From: Artemisia argyi | Taxonomy: Eukaryota > Streptophyta > Magnoliopsida > Asterales > Asteraceae | Length of the DNA stretch: 64,000 nt | NCBI GenBank assembly: GCA_030686995.1 | Contig: CM060680.1 | Coordinates: forward strand, 202,541,322 to 202,605,321 | Reading direction: 5' to 3' | Shown: positions 48,515 to 62,024 of the stretch, one piece after another | How the letters are laid out: each line of letters begins with the position of its first letter | How positions within the stretch are numbered: position 1 is the first letter of the stretch | Program-made: the position numbers and the translations under genes | Notes under the pieces: model-generated | Seen by the model: only the letters and a program-made list of their open reading frames with translations | The model's database searches: none | Told to the model about the DNA's origin: nothing

Positions 48515-50323
48515 TTAATTCGTCCTTGGGGTTAGCAAATGAAACGGCCACTTGGCACAAAAGATACCAGGGTCAAATATGGTGTCCTCACTCCCGGTGG
48601 AGTGGAAAGAAGAAATGGTGGGGTAGGTAAAGAACGGTTGAAACACCCAGATGATAAAAGCAAAGTCTAGTTCAGAATCAAGGGTGGGTTGGGTGGGTAA
48701 AATATCAAGCACGGGATCATCATGATCAAAAGTCTCGTCCACCACTCCAAAAATAACTTCATTCGTATCTGATTCAAAAACTTTATCGGGTGGTTTCGCA
48801 GGTGGACGAGAAGTGGGTAAATCGGAAAGAATATCATTCTCGTCATTCTCAATACCCGGTGGTATCGAGTCATCCGCAGCAGGAAATAGATCGACATCCT
48901 CTAAAAGAGGGTCACGTGACGGATTATCGGAAATAGGTATAGAGTCGATCTCAAAGCGAAAACACTCATAATCCGGAAGAGAGATATCAGCATGAATAGT
49001 GGGATTGCCACTACTCGTCTCTTCAAATCGAAAAATTTCAAGCTCGGGTGAAAAATCACTATCCGTATCGAGGATAGGAAATGAAGAAGTAATCGCAGCA
49101 TCAGTAGACGGAGTCGGATTATTTAAAGCTTCGATTTTAGAAATGAGAAGATAAACTTTGGATAATTTCTCACGAAGAGCCTCATCTTGGATTTCAGTAT
49201 CAACTTCTTCATCATTCTCTTCTTCTAAGCTGACGAGCTCAGTAGGTACTTCATCAATGTAATCGATATCTCCACAAGATAAAGAAGTACAATCATCGTC
49301 GGAATCGGAATGATTATTAGCAAGACAAGCCTTGATCTCATCTAAAAAGACATCGCTCCTCTCAACTGGTTCTAAAGAAGAATGAGAAGAGTCGGAAATG
49401 AGAGGATCAGAGGATGGAGTGGGATTGCCACTCGAAGATGAATCTGAAATTTCAAGAACGTCTTTGTTGACCTTTTTATCAGCATATAAAGCTCGGATAT
49501 TCTTCATCTGCTCCTCTGCTAATAATTCTGCCATACTCTTTTCTTCTTTGACGGGTGTGATTTCAGCGGATGAAGTGTAAATACCCCCAATTTGGATGGA
49601 ATCCTCATCATCGTCGTCATCGTAAATAAAAGTCTTTCGTAACTTAGCATTTCTTTCCTCGGCAAGTAATTCTCCCATGGTCTTCTCATTAGGATCGGGA
49701 GTATATGTAATACGATTAGCCATGAACTCTCGTACCATTGCAGTAAGGGATTTCATTTCATCAATAACTTCATTCGAAACTTGAACCATGTCGGGAGTTT
49801 GTGGGGGTTGGTTAAAACCATGAGAATCGTAACATGAATTCGGCTCATAATAAAAACTTTCAAACGATCCCCCACAATTTTCAAAATTTGATAAACTTAG
49901 GAACGAATTATCATTGTAATACGGTACTTGCTCATACAAGTTTTGAGGAGGGTAATTGAAATTGTTTTGAGGATAATCGAAAGAGTTCGGATCATAATCG
50001 GAGGTGAATGTGGGTTCAGTTCTTGACATATAACACATACAAAGTCCACGAGAAAATCCACATTCTTTGCAAAAACACCGTTCACAAAGTACTCCTTCTT
50101 CGAAGGGATTTCCACAATTAAAACAAGTGAACGGAGGCGGCGGTGGTGTTGGAGGATAATCGGAAATGTTTGAAGGATTGTTGAACGATCTTTGATCATA
50201 CGTGTGCGAATTACAAAACCAACAAACTCCGTCACTAAGATTACTACCACATTGTTCGCACGTACACCAAACGCATGAACCTTCAAATAACGGTTCACCA
50301 CATTTAAAACAAGTCGGATCCAT
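48515..50323 (-). CDS. 602-residue cysteine-rich, acidic retrotransposon-borne protein
   Basis: A single uninterrupted frame in sense to the LTR element, about 270 bp after its primer site. Residues 5-38 and 66-97 form two related zinc-ribbon-like arrays, each a CxxCG..L.EG..C..C.C..CG....G.C..C pattern (CFKCGEPLFEGSC and CFNCGNPFEEGVLC). A Tyr/Asn/Pro-rich stretch follows. Then come two copies of a (G/A)ELLAEE helix (around 222 and 270), an acid run (YDDDDDEDS) and a long Ser/Asp/Glu-rich tail. It ends with a more hydrophobic segment, IIWVFQPFFTYPTISSF, and GSEDTIFDPG. I recall similar repeat-encoded proteins in Anthemideae genomes, with no known function. It is not a recognisable Gag; a nucleic-acid-binding structural role is possible but unproven. 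Confidence 0.8.
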   Translation of the reverse strand: MDPTCFKCGEPLFEGSCVWCTCEQCGSNLSDGVCWFCNSHTYDQRSFNNPSNISDYPPTPPPPPFTCFNCGNPFEEGVLCERCFCKECGFSRGLCMCYMSRTEPTFTSDYDPNSFDYPQNNFNYPPQNLYEQVPYYNDNSFLSLSNFENCGGSFESFYYEPNSCYDSHGFNQPPQTPDMVQVSNEVIDEMKSLTAMVREFMANRITYTPDPNEKTMGELLAEERNAKLRKTFIYDDDDDEDSIQIGGIYTSSAEITPVKEEKSMAELLAEEQMKNIRALYADKKVNKDVLEISDSSSSGNPTPSSDPLISDSSHSSLEPVERSDVFLDEIKACLANNHSDSDDDCTSLSCGDIDYIDEVPTELVSLEEENDEEVDTEIQDEALREKLSKVYLLISKIEALNNPTPSTDAAITSSFPILDTDSDFSPELEIFRFEETSSGNPTIHADISLPDYECFRFEIDSIPISDNPSRDPLLEDVDLFPAADDSIPPGIENDENDILSDLPTSRPPAKPPDKVFESDTNEVIFGVVDETFDHDDPVLDILPTQPTLDSELDFAFIIWVFQPFFTYPTISSFHSTGSEDTIFDPGIFCAKWPFHLLTPRTN

Positions 50324-50596
50324 AAGAATTATCGGTTTAGAGGGTTAAAGAAAAAGAATTAAATGATAAGAAGATAAGAAGATTATTTTTGGTTTTTAAT
50401 TATTTGAAAAAGAAAATCAAAAGAGAAAAGGAAAATCTTTTTGTGTTTTTATATACTTTTTTTTTATTATATTTTTTTTATTATATTTTTTATTTTTTTT
50501 ATTTTTGAGAATATTTACAAAAAACGATAACTTCTCGGGAGAAGGGTCTTCAAAACACAAATCAAACAAACGCTCGACGAAATCTTAACAACGCTT

Positions 50597-50613
50597 CCCC
50601 GGCAGCGGCGCCA
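50597..50613 (-). other. Primer binding site, tRNA-Asp type
   Basis: Minus strand TGGCGCCGCTGCCGGGG differs by one base from the complement of the plant tRNA-Asp 3' end. It lies 4 bases from the 5' LTR. Such sites occur in several plant Ty3/gypsy lineages of the Tat/Athila group, hinting at the parent lineage. Confidence 0.8.
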
Positions 50614-50617
50614 TTTT

Positions 50618-52905
50618 TGAAAAGTGTTTTTGCGTGTGTATAGTTTAGATTCCGAAGAAATACCGGTGAAAGTATGTTCCCCGGGTCGTTCTCCCAACGA
50701 AGGGTTGAATTGATCTTGTCGACACGGTTTGTGAATCTTGTGAAGTGAATGAGGATAGAAGAAATATTTTGTTGGTTTTTGATTACACTATTAAAAGGAT
50801 TTAAAACGCAGATAAAGTAAAAAGAAACAATAAAACGACGCAAAGAAAGCAAGCATTGGATAAAATAAATAAAGAAAAAACGAGATTTAAAATGCGAAAA
50901 GAAATTAAGACTGGAAATGAATTTAAAGACAATATGTTTGCAAAGTGACGTGAATAAGTTCGTCAAGTGTGGGCCAAGGATTGACGACGAATTATTTTCC
51001 TTAAACAAGACTATTTTCTCACAACGTTGGTTTATTTTGAAAATAATCCTTTAAAAAGAAAATAATTACTAGATTTGTAATTTGATTATTCTCCGGCTTT
51101 TGCCCTTCAAATAATAAAATCACAAGTCTAAATAATCATAACAATTATTAATCACGATCCTCTTTTATGGCCACACTTAACTCACAAACTCGTGCCATTA
51201 AGCGAACACTAATAAACTACTCGAAACTCATATTAATAAAATAAAGTTACTTGATAAAATTAAAAAAACTAGATAAGCCAAAAGAAAAATAACGTAAAAG
51301 GAAAATTATATTTTTGGCTTTTTAATATTTTTTTTTATTAAAATGAAAAGGATATAAAGATGAATTAAAAAGGAAATACGTAAAAGAAATAAAAACTATT
51401 TATTATTAAACTAAAAATGTTTACTAGATAACGTGACTAAATAAAAGCTACTAACTTGTTATGAAATAAATCCTAACTTGATAACTTTTTAGAAAATTTC
51501 GGCAGAGTTTCGTTTAGATTTTAAGCATAAGAAAACCTCACTCGATAAACGATGAGGCAACGATTATCGAACTCGATAATCTTGGCTAACTCGCCAAAAG
51601 AAATGAAACTCGGTAAAAATAAAAACTTAACTCGAAAAATATTTTATTTTATTTTTTTGACTCAAACTCGATAAACACTATTAGGAAACTTAACTCGATA
51701 TGACATAAAAACATCTAACTCGATATGAAACTTAACACTCTAACTCGAAAAACAATTTTGTGCCCCAAACTCGAAATTGAAATTTTTGTCACCAAACTCG
51801 AAACTACTTTGACTGCCTAACTCGATATGCTATTGTGTAGCTCTAACTCGAAAGCTACTACAAAAACGTAAAGAAAATTTTGAGTAAATTGCAACTTGGT
51901 CCTTAATCTCGAAAACGAAAACGAAAATTTGCATATAGGTCCCTAGTTAGAAAATTTCTAACTCGATAGATTTTCAAAATTTTTAACTCGATAGATTTTT
52001 TTTTTTATTTATTTATTTTTTTTTTTAAAGAAATCTAACTTGATAAAAACATAACAAAACACCATTTTAATCCAAAATAAAGCTTAAAAATAAATGTTTT
52101 TCAACAAATTTATTACCAAACAAACTAATTTAACCATAAACAATAAATCCCAACAATAAAAACATAAATTTAACAACTAGAAATTAAAGATTTTTAAGAA
52201 AAATAAAGCTTTTAGAGAAAGAAAGCAAATAAAACTTATGACTTTATAAAAATAAAATTACACTACTCCTATACTAAGAGGCCCAACCCTCAACAACCCT
52301 AAAACTTACCAAAAACTTACCATAAAACTAGCCACTCTAAAAACTAACCAACCTAAAAAATGAGGCTTATGAGATCTATTTATAGGCTAGGGGCTAGGGC
52401 TACACCTATCTTTTACATTGTTGCATATTTAGCCCCTAGACCTTTACAAAACATGAAAATCTCACTTAAAATACTATAAAACGCTACTAATGCACTTAAT
52501 ACTTCATGTAACGATCTCGTAACTTGGAGGAATTTAGTTGACTTTTCTTCCAAAGTTCTTCAAAGGAACAAAGTTGACAACTTGTGAATACTTGAAGTAT
52601 TTTTCTTGTCAATATCTTCACGCTTCCACTAAGGGTCTCTTTTGTCATTCTTTGAATATTTAAGATTTTGAATTGTCGTTTGGGCTTTTCTTGGATAATT
52701 TTCTTCCTCGGGTTCGGCTTTTGACCTTTTTCCCATCTCGTGCTCGTTTTTGCCGGTTTTGCTTTGTTTTTGTTCATTTTTCACATATCCGTACCTGCAC
52801 ATACACAAATACAAAAACACACATTTTCTTGGCATATTTTATTAGTATTTGACGTATTTGGTCTGATTTAAGGTCTAAAAAGGATGTGTGAATAAGCACT
52901 CATCA
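50618..52905 (-). repeat. 5' LTR (minus orientation)
   Basis: 2,288 bp, ending (plus strand) GCACTCATCA before the GATAC duplication. It is nearly identical to 44359-46650, with visible differences in homopolymer tracts and a few single bases. Confidence 0.92.
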
Positions 52906-52924
52906 GATACCAAACGCACCCTAA

Positions 52925-53751
52925 GTCTTTGGTCAAGATACACAGGGATTGGTGACATACAAATGTGGTAGATTTGGATATTTACTTCTGAAGATAAAAT
53001 ATGAGCCAACTATTTATGAGCCAGTAAGTCTTTGGTCTTGTTCCAAAAAAGTAAGTCTTTGGTCAACGAATGACCAAGTTTTTTATTTAAATCTTACATT
53101 TTAAAAAGGTATAAATAAGAGTAAACTAGTATAAAAACCGTTTTGTTCAAATTGTATGCGCAGTCTTTATATTTTCGAAAGTGTAGACACAATCCATAAG
53201 AGAAACCTTTGGGTGAATATCGTCTTCGCCACAAAATAAAATAACTAAAATGCAATGTATTCACTTTGAGAAATGGATATATACATCCTAAAATAAAATT
53301 TCTCTCACGGACTGCAATTTCAAAAATATATGGTGGCATATAAATGTGAACTAGACTATAAATGCTAACGTACAAAAGAGAATACAGGGTTTAGTACTGT
53401 AGCATATAAATTTGGTAGATGTGGATATTTACTTCTCAAGATTATTTAGCCAATTGTTTATGAGACCATAAGTCTTTTGGTCAACGAATGCCAAGATAAT
53501 AATTGAAGTGTTTGTTCAAGCATAGTTATATATCAAAGGAATCCGCGTAGTTATATATGAAGTATAATATCAAGACAGTAGTTTGATAGTGTTTAAAGTT
53601 GCATTTACTGATTCATTCTTTCGACTTAACTAGTCTTTAACGGTACTTAAATGTCAAAACAAAATAAAACCAAGCAACATGTTGCTATGTTTATATTTAG
53701 AAAAAAATACAACACACTAAATTATAGTCATTAATTGGTTAAGATAAGCAA
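52925..53751. other. Duplicated upstream DNA, no gene
   Basis: This holds two diverged copies (52960-53065 and 53348-53480) of the ankyrin/PGG upstream region and otherwise AT-rich spacer. No coding sequence is supported. Confidence 0.55.
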
Positions 53752-54089
53752 TAAGAGTGGTGGCAATGGACAGCGGCATGGACAGCGGCATGGCCATGCC
53801 GGCGGTGAACACCGCCGCCAGTCCACCGGCATGGCCAGCGGCATGGTCTCAGCGGCTATTATTGCCGTGGAAGCATGGTATTTTCGAGGCAAAAATTGGA
53901 CCGTTGCATGCTACAATAATGCATAAAAAACAAAAATTGTATCCGTTGCATGCTTTGGAGGAGCGGGGTAAAAAAAAAAAAAAAAATTTCCTATATATAC
54001 AAACACAAACACAGCCTACAACTCACACACAAACACAAACATTAACTCACACAGAAACATAAATTTTTCATATACATACATTGTGAAGC

Positions 54090-55571
54090 ATGGAAAGTGG
54101 GAGATCAAGAGGTCGTGGACGTGGCTACCGTCCTCGTGTTCGTCCGCAAGGTCCACCACCGATCCATCAACAATACCCTCAATCGGGATATTATCCACAA
54201 CCTCCACCACCGATCCATCAACAATACCCTCAATCTTTTAACTATCCTCAAGCTCCACCCGCAATGAACCCAACCCAATATAACATATCGATGACGAGTG
54301 ACTTCAACCCCTTTGGTGACTACCGTGAAGGTCCTTCGCGTCGTGAAGCAAGTTTAGAACGCGAACTTCCTTTATATGGTGACTACGATGATGATGACGT
54401 TGACTTTGTTCCCGAAACGCAACAAGAAACTCAAATTGGTATATATATATATATTTTTATAAGCGTTATTTTATATGTTTTTTTGTCGTTATGGTATAAA
54501 TATATTTTTTTATATGTTTTTTTTCGTTATGTAATTGTTATATTTTTTTATATGTTTTTTTTTTTTTTTTTTAGATGAAGATGTTCAAGTGGTTAAAGAG
54601 AAAACTAGAGCGGATAAAAGGAGTTGGTCGTCGATCGAAGAGGTTGCTTTGGCCAAAGCATGGATTCATATCTCGACATGTAAAAAAGTCGGGAATGAAC
54701 AAGGAAGAGATAAGTTTTGGGAAAGAATTTTGGAGCATTTCAAAGCCACAATTAAAAATAGTAAACGAACTCATCATTCGTTGAACACAAAGTGGAAACA
54801 TTTGAATCACGCAATGGGAGTATTTAACGGGCTTTACATCCAACAAGTAATTTTTAAACTATATACTTGTGTTAATTTAAATATACTTGTGTTAATTTAT
54901 ATACTTGTGTTAATTTAAATATACTTGTGTTAATTTATATACTTGTGTTAATTTAAATATACTTGTGTTAATTTATATACTTGTAGAACCGCATTCGTGC
55001 GAGTGGGTGTGACGATGTCAACGTCTTGGAAAATGCCATGTCTGATTATATTAAGAGGAATAAGGGCGTTTCGTTTAATCATCTTGATGCGTGGAGGGTT
55101 GTTAAGGATGAAGCGAAATGGTTTGAGCAACCATGTTTTGAAAAAGTATCTTCGACATGTCATTCCGACAAACGAAGAAAGTCGTCGGAATCTACCTACT
55201 ATGGGTCCGGAAGCAATGACACTGTTATTCCGAATCTAAATGACGACACAACTCCTGTTTCAAAAAGAAAAGGGAAAAAGACCGCTAGTGAGACGTCGAC
55301 AAAGAATAGTGCTGCTGAGTTTATTGAGCAGTATACGTCAAAGAAAGCACTAGCTTTGGATGAGGCCATGGCTGAAAAACGTGAAAAGGATAAATTGGCC
55401 CAACGGTTGCTGCAGACACAACTCGACAATGCTCAAGAAAAGGCTATGCATCGGGCACTGAAATTCTACAACGAGCCGCACGAACACATAACCAATCAGG
55501 TTATGCGAGATTTCATTATTGCCACAAAACGTGGGTACGCGGAGACGTATGGATGGCCTACGAATTTTTAG
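54090..55571 (+). CDS. Harbinger ORF1-like Myb/SANT protein (401 residues, three exons)
   Basis: Exons are 54090-54438, 54575-54846 and 54987-55571. GT/AG borders and phases agree, giving an uninterrupted frame. The N-terminus is Arg/Gly-rich (SGRSRGRGRGYRPRVRP), then carries two PPPIHQQYPQS repeats and an acidic patch. Exon 2 encodes a trihelix/SANT-like DNA-binding domain (RSWSSIEEVALAKAWIHIST, then FWERILEHF and RTHHSLNTKWKHLN). Exon 3 holds a Lys/Ser-rich linker and a C-terminal helical domain (KKALALDEAMAEKREKDKL) like the NAM-associated C-terminal domain. Harbinger ORF1 proteins help the transposase enter the nucleus and bind the element ends. These are often mislabelled as glutathione S-transferase T3-like. 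Poly-A-like runs follow at 55668. Confidence 0.83.
54848..54985 (+). repeat. Minisatellite in intron 2 of the ORF1 gene
   Basis: About six to seven copies of a 20-22 bp unit, TATACTTGTGTTAATTTA(AA), fill nearly the whole intron, ending just before the TTGTAG acceptor. Copies of TACTTGTG lie beside the splice site. Confidence 0.9.
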
Positions 55572-55840
55572 ATTTAATTATGTATTTTTTTTCCAAGTAT
55601 TATGTAATATTATTTTTAATTATTAATGAAATATTTATGTTTTAATTAAATTGTTTAATTTAATTTATTAAAAAAAAAAAAAAAAAAAAAGTTGGGAGGT
55701 ATGAAAAAGGCATGGTTGCCACTAAAAAGAGGTTGGGAGGTATGAAAAAAGTATGGATGAGGTGAAATGAGGTGGAATGATATTATTGGTGGATTTGGGA
55801 GGTATGGATGATTCTGAAATCATGACTGCCACTACCCTTA

Positions 55841-56434
55841 GAAACAAATAGCAAATCACGTATAAGAGGCAATATAAAATAACTTATTTATGAAGGCGTG
55901 TTTTTTAGAAAGATTTCCCTAGAAAACCTAAGAAAATGAAAAACGCGTTTAAATTGGGGTTTTTTTTTTAAGTTTTTTTGGAAAGATGGAAAACATGTTT
56001 TCTAAGTTTATAACTAAGGTTTAGAAAACTCCCTTTATGAGTTCTCCATAAGTTTCCATTTTAGAAAACCTCATCTAAACACGTTTTCAAGTGTTTTCTA
56101 AAGAAAGAATAGCTCCTCATTCTCAAGAAACTGAAAAAAGAAAACTAAAAAATTTTTCCATTACTAAACGAAACCTAAATGTTATCTTCACAAACTATTA
56201 AAGTGACAAAAAATTCCTTTACAACACCCAATGTACCACGTAGTACTTATATTAGATTATTAGTCACTATATTTCATTTCGAACCTTAAACTATAAACAA
56301 CAATTCAAAATTTTGGGAAGGTCGGGATATGTTCCGCCATTGTACGCAGGTATTCATGCATAAAGACGTGATTTATAGCGGCGAATATATAATTATAGTT
56401 GTGGCATTTTGGTTAAGTGTTTTTTGTTTAACGT
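55841..56434. other. AT-rich spacer, no gene
   Basis: A degenerate inverted motif (TTTTCTAAG / CTTAGAAAA variants around 55900-56130) suggests an old hairpin element. No coding sequence was seen. Confidence 0.4.
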
Positions 56435-56592
56435 TTATAAAATAAGAATGGTAAGAAGTAATTCTAGCCACACATTTCAAATGAGGAGGGAAAATTTGAA
56501 GGAAGATGCATCCATTTTTGTAGGTACATCTGAAATGTGTGGTTGTGGTTACTTCTTATCATTCCTATTTTAATTATTCTTTCTATTTGATC

Positions 56593-56600
<8 letters not shown>
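56435..56600 (-). mobile_element. TA-flanked element, family C, copy 1 (minus)
   Basis: Its reverse complement (GTTAGGATCAAATAGAAAGA...) is closely similar to 59923-60104, including CCACACATTT and CTACAAAAATGGATGCATC. Its outer end abuts the (TA)n tract at 56601-56674. The other end is ragged, with no TA tract. Confidence 0.75.

Positions 56601-56674
<74 letters not shown>
56601..56674. repeat. (TA)n microsatellite
   Basis: About 74 bp of pure TA between elements C (copy 1) and A. Confidence 0.97.

Positions 56675-60104
<3,430 letters not shown>

Positions 60105-60176
<72 letters not shown>
60105..60176. repeat. (TA)n then (GA)n compound microsatellite
   Basis: About 43 bp of TA followed by about 28 bp of GA between elements C and D. 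Confidence 0.95.
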
Positions 60177-60180
<4 letters not shown>

Positions 60181-60350
60181 TAGCTATAATTTCTTATAGC
60201 TAATTGGCTACAATTTTGCACTAAAAAATGTGGGTCCCTGATTCTTTTGGTGGGTCCTGGTTCTTTTCTGGTGGGTTCTTGATTCATTGCTAGTGTATTT
60301 TTTATAAAAGATTGTAGACAATTGACAACAAAAATTGTAGCTAAGCTATC

Positions 60351-60353
<3 letters not shown>
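60175..60353. mobile_element. TA-flanked element, family D
   Basis: Left AATATTAGCTATAATTTCTT...GGCTACAATTTT and right (inverse) TGAGGATAGCTTAGCTACAATTTTTG are imperfect inverted ends. Short CTGATTCTTTTGGTGGG-type words repeat in the middle. It is about 179 bp and non-coding. Confidence 0.6.

Positions 60354-60444
<91 letters not shown>
60354..60444. repeat. (TA)n microsatellite
   Basis: Pure TA tract of about 91 bp between elements D and E. Tyr-Ile repeat frames across it are artefacts. Confidence 0.97.
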
Positions 60445-60447
<3 letters not shown>

Positions 60448-61027
60448 TAAGGTTCTAGAGAAAAGTCCACTTTGGTAGAAAAGTGAGAAAAAAAGTTATA
60501 GGGTTTAATTTTAAACATCTCAAACTTCAGGGGTATGTCTTGAAACATGCCCCCACCCCCCCCCCCCCCCCCCCCCGAAAAAAATTTTTTTTCCCGCCAA
60601 AAAAAAATTTTTTTTTTTTTTTGCCAAAAATTTTCCCGCCAAAAATTTATAACTCAGATGCACCTTTTTTTTTTAGTGCATCTCAGTTATAAAAATTGGT
60701 GCATCATAGTTATAACTGAGATGCACCAATTTTTATAACTGAGATGCACTAAAAAAAAAGGTGCATCTGGGTTATAAATTTTTGGCGGGAAAATTTTTTG
60801 CCCAAAAAAAAAAAAAAAATTTGCCCCCAAAAAAAATTTTTTTTGGCGGGAAAAAAAAAAATTTCGGGGGGGGGGGGGGGGGGGGTGGGTAGGGGTAGGG
60901 TGCGAATTTACAAAACCTCCTTAAAGAATGAAGGAAAATACAATTAGGTCCCTGTAGTTTGGTGTGAAAAAAAAGAGGGGCTGATTTGTACACTTTTCTA
61001 CCAAAGTAGACTTTTTTTATGAACCCA

Positions 61028-61029
<2 letters not shown>
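60445..61029. mobile_element. TA-flanked element, family E, with a giant palindrome
   Basis: Left GGTAAGGTTCTAGAGAAAAG TCCACTTTGGTAGAAAAGTG and right (inverse) GGTGGGTTCATAAAAAAAG TCTACTTTGGTAGAAAAGTG are inverted ends about 40 bp long. (TA)n borders both sides. The centre is the palindrome at 60556-60885. No protein frame is supported. Confidence 0.68.
60556..60885. repeat. ~330-bp near-perfect palindrome capped by C21 and G20 runs
   Basis: The left arm starts with 21 C and the right arm ends with 20 G. Between them CCCGCCAAAAA / TTTTTGGCGGG pairs and GATGCACC / GGTGCATC pairs are arranged symmetrically around about 60704. GTGCATCTCAGTTATAAAAA recurs in direct and inverted form, so alternative foldings exist. 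Any transcript would form a long double-stranded hairpin. Homopolymer lengths should be treated with caution because of sequencing error. Confidence 0.9.

Positions 61030-61122
<93 letters not shown>
61030..61122. repeat. (TA)n microsatellite
   Basis: About 92 bp of TA with one slip, between element E and the Helitron end. Confidence 0.97.
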
Positions 61123-61123
<1 letters not shown>

Positions 61124-61152
61124 TAGATTTTAGGCCCGCCCCGTTGGGGCGG
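61123..61152 (-). mobile_element. Helitron 3' terminus (minus strand)
   Basis: On the minus strand the sequence reads CCGCCCC-AAC-GGGGCGG (61136-61152, a perfect 7-bp stem), then GCCTAAAATCTAG and T. The GC-rich hairpin about 9 bases before CTAG, with T following, is the Helitron 3' end. It abuts a (TA)n tract, so insertion was into TA-rich DNA. The 5' TC end was not identified to the right, and it may be disrupted by the LTR at 62663. Confidence 0.8.
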
Positions 61153-62024
61153 CTAGCTTTAAAATTTTGATTATACGATAAAATTAATAGTAATATAAGT
61201 ATGAACGTACAGTCTCATGAGACGAAAATAAATAAAATAAACATGTCATTATCAATAAAATAATAGCATTAAACATCTTCATCACACAAAATACACATCT
61301 TCATCACACAAAATACATAGAGTAATTTAAAGTTCAAAAAAGACAAGTAAACTCAGGACCAAGGGAGTTAGTTCAAGTTGCTACTTTGATAATTTCATGT
61401 CACTTGGTTCAACTTCTATCGTCATTCTCTTTGTTTGTCCTATACCAAAGAAAGCACTTTATATTAGAAAAGCAAAAATAAGTATTAAAGGGGATGAGAA
61501 CATTCTTAAAAAAACAGCCATGTACCTTTTAGAATGCTCTTGTGTCTTCTTACTCTCTTCGACAGTAGGCTCTGAAGATAAGTACCATGAAGCACTAGAA
61601 CATTGAGAAATACTTGACCACTATCGAATAACACTTTAAAAATAACACCGAATTATGCTTGAAACAATAGCTGGCCAATTCCACCCGTTTACTCAAGGGT
61701 CAAATGTTCTGGGTTATAATATCTAACGGGTCAAATCGAAAACCAAATAAAGTGCCGTGAAACTAGTTGGTGGGGAGCTATTTTTTAATGCTTACAACAC
61801 CCAATATCATTTTATTTAGAAACATTTGATTGTTAATGTAACATTATAGTTGTTGTGATTATATTAAACACATCAAGTATTTTAAATTGGAAATGTATTT
61901 GTTTGTGGGTTAACCTCAACCAACTCGTCCCGAAACACACTAAAAATAACAGGTTTCAACCAAAAATAAAAAATATAAATTTGATGACCATCTTCAAAAT
62001 TGATATACTAAAATAGTAATATAC
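61153..62024. other. Helitron interior, no recognised gene
   Basis: AT-rich. It has a 22-bp tandem word (ACATCTTCATCACACAAAAT) twice at about 61273 and 61298. A minus-strand patch near 61515-61610 has exon-like composition (SSASWYLSSEPTVEESKKTQ) but I cannot name it. Confidence 0.45.

Larger units (their letters stand above)
44359..52905 (-). mobile_element. Non-autonomous LTR retrotransposon encoding one cysteine-rich protein
   Basis: LTRs are 44359-46650 (3' LTR) and 50618-52905 (5' LTR), about 2.29 kb each. Read on the minus strand they begin TGATGAGTGC and end CACTTTTCA. The target duplication GATAC lies at 44354-44358 and 52906-52910. The primer site is complementary to tRNA-Asp and sits beside the right LTR, and the polypurine tract sits beside the left one, so the element reads on the minus strand. 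It has no protease, polymerase or integrase. Its only long frame is the 602-residue protein at 48515-50323, in sense. LTRs differ by few changes, mostly in T-runs. Confidence 0.92.
44144..52921. mobile_element. Harbinger/Tourist-type MITE split by an LTR element
   Basis: The left part, 44144-44358, begins GGGTGCGTTTGGTAT. The right part, 52911-52921, ends CAAACGCACCC. Rejoined across the LTR element (minus one copy of GATAC) the ends are inverted repeats and the MITE is about 226 bp. A TAA duplication flanks it (44141-44143, 52922-52924), as in PIF/Harbinger. The related sequence at 53040-53065 (AAAAAAGTAAGTCTTTGG) has a single TAA and no insert, which supports the call. Confidence 0.85.
53755..55837 (+). 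mobile_element. Harbinger-type element carrying only ORF1
   Basis: Left end GAGTGGTGGCAATG and right end GACTGCCACTACCC are imperfect inverted repeats of 14 bp. TAA (53752-53754) and TTA (55838-55840) could be a TWA target duplication. The left end has a GC-rich hairpin (GCCGGCGGTG against CACCGCCGCC, 53800-53820). The interior carries one Myb/SANT-type ORF1 gene and no DDE transposase, so it depends on a transposase from elsewhere. Confidence 0.65.

Noticed and set aside
60180..60548. Tyr-Ile repeat protein
   Set aside because: It translates a (TA)n tract.
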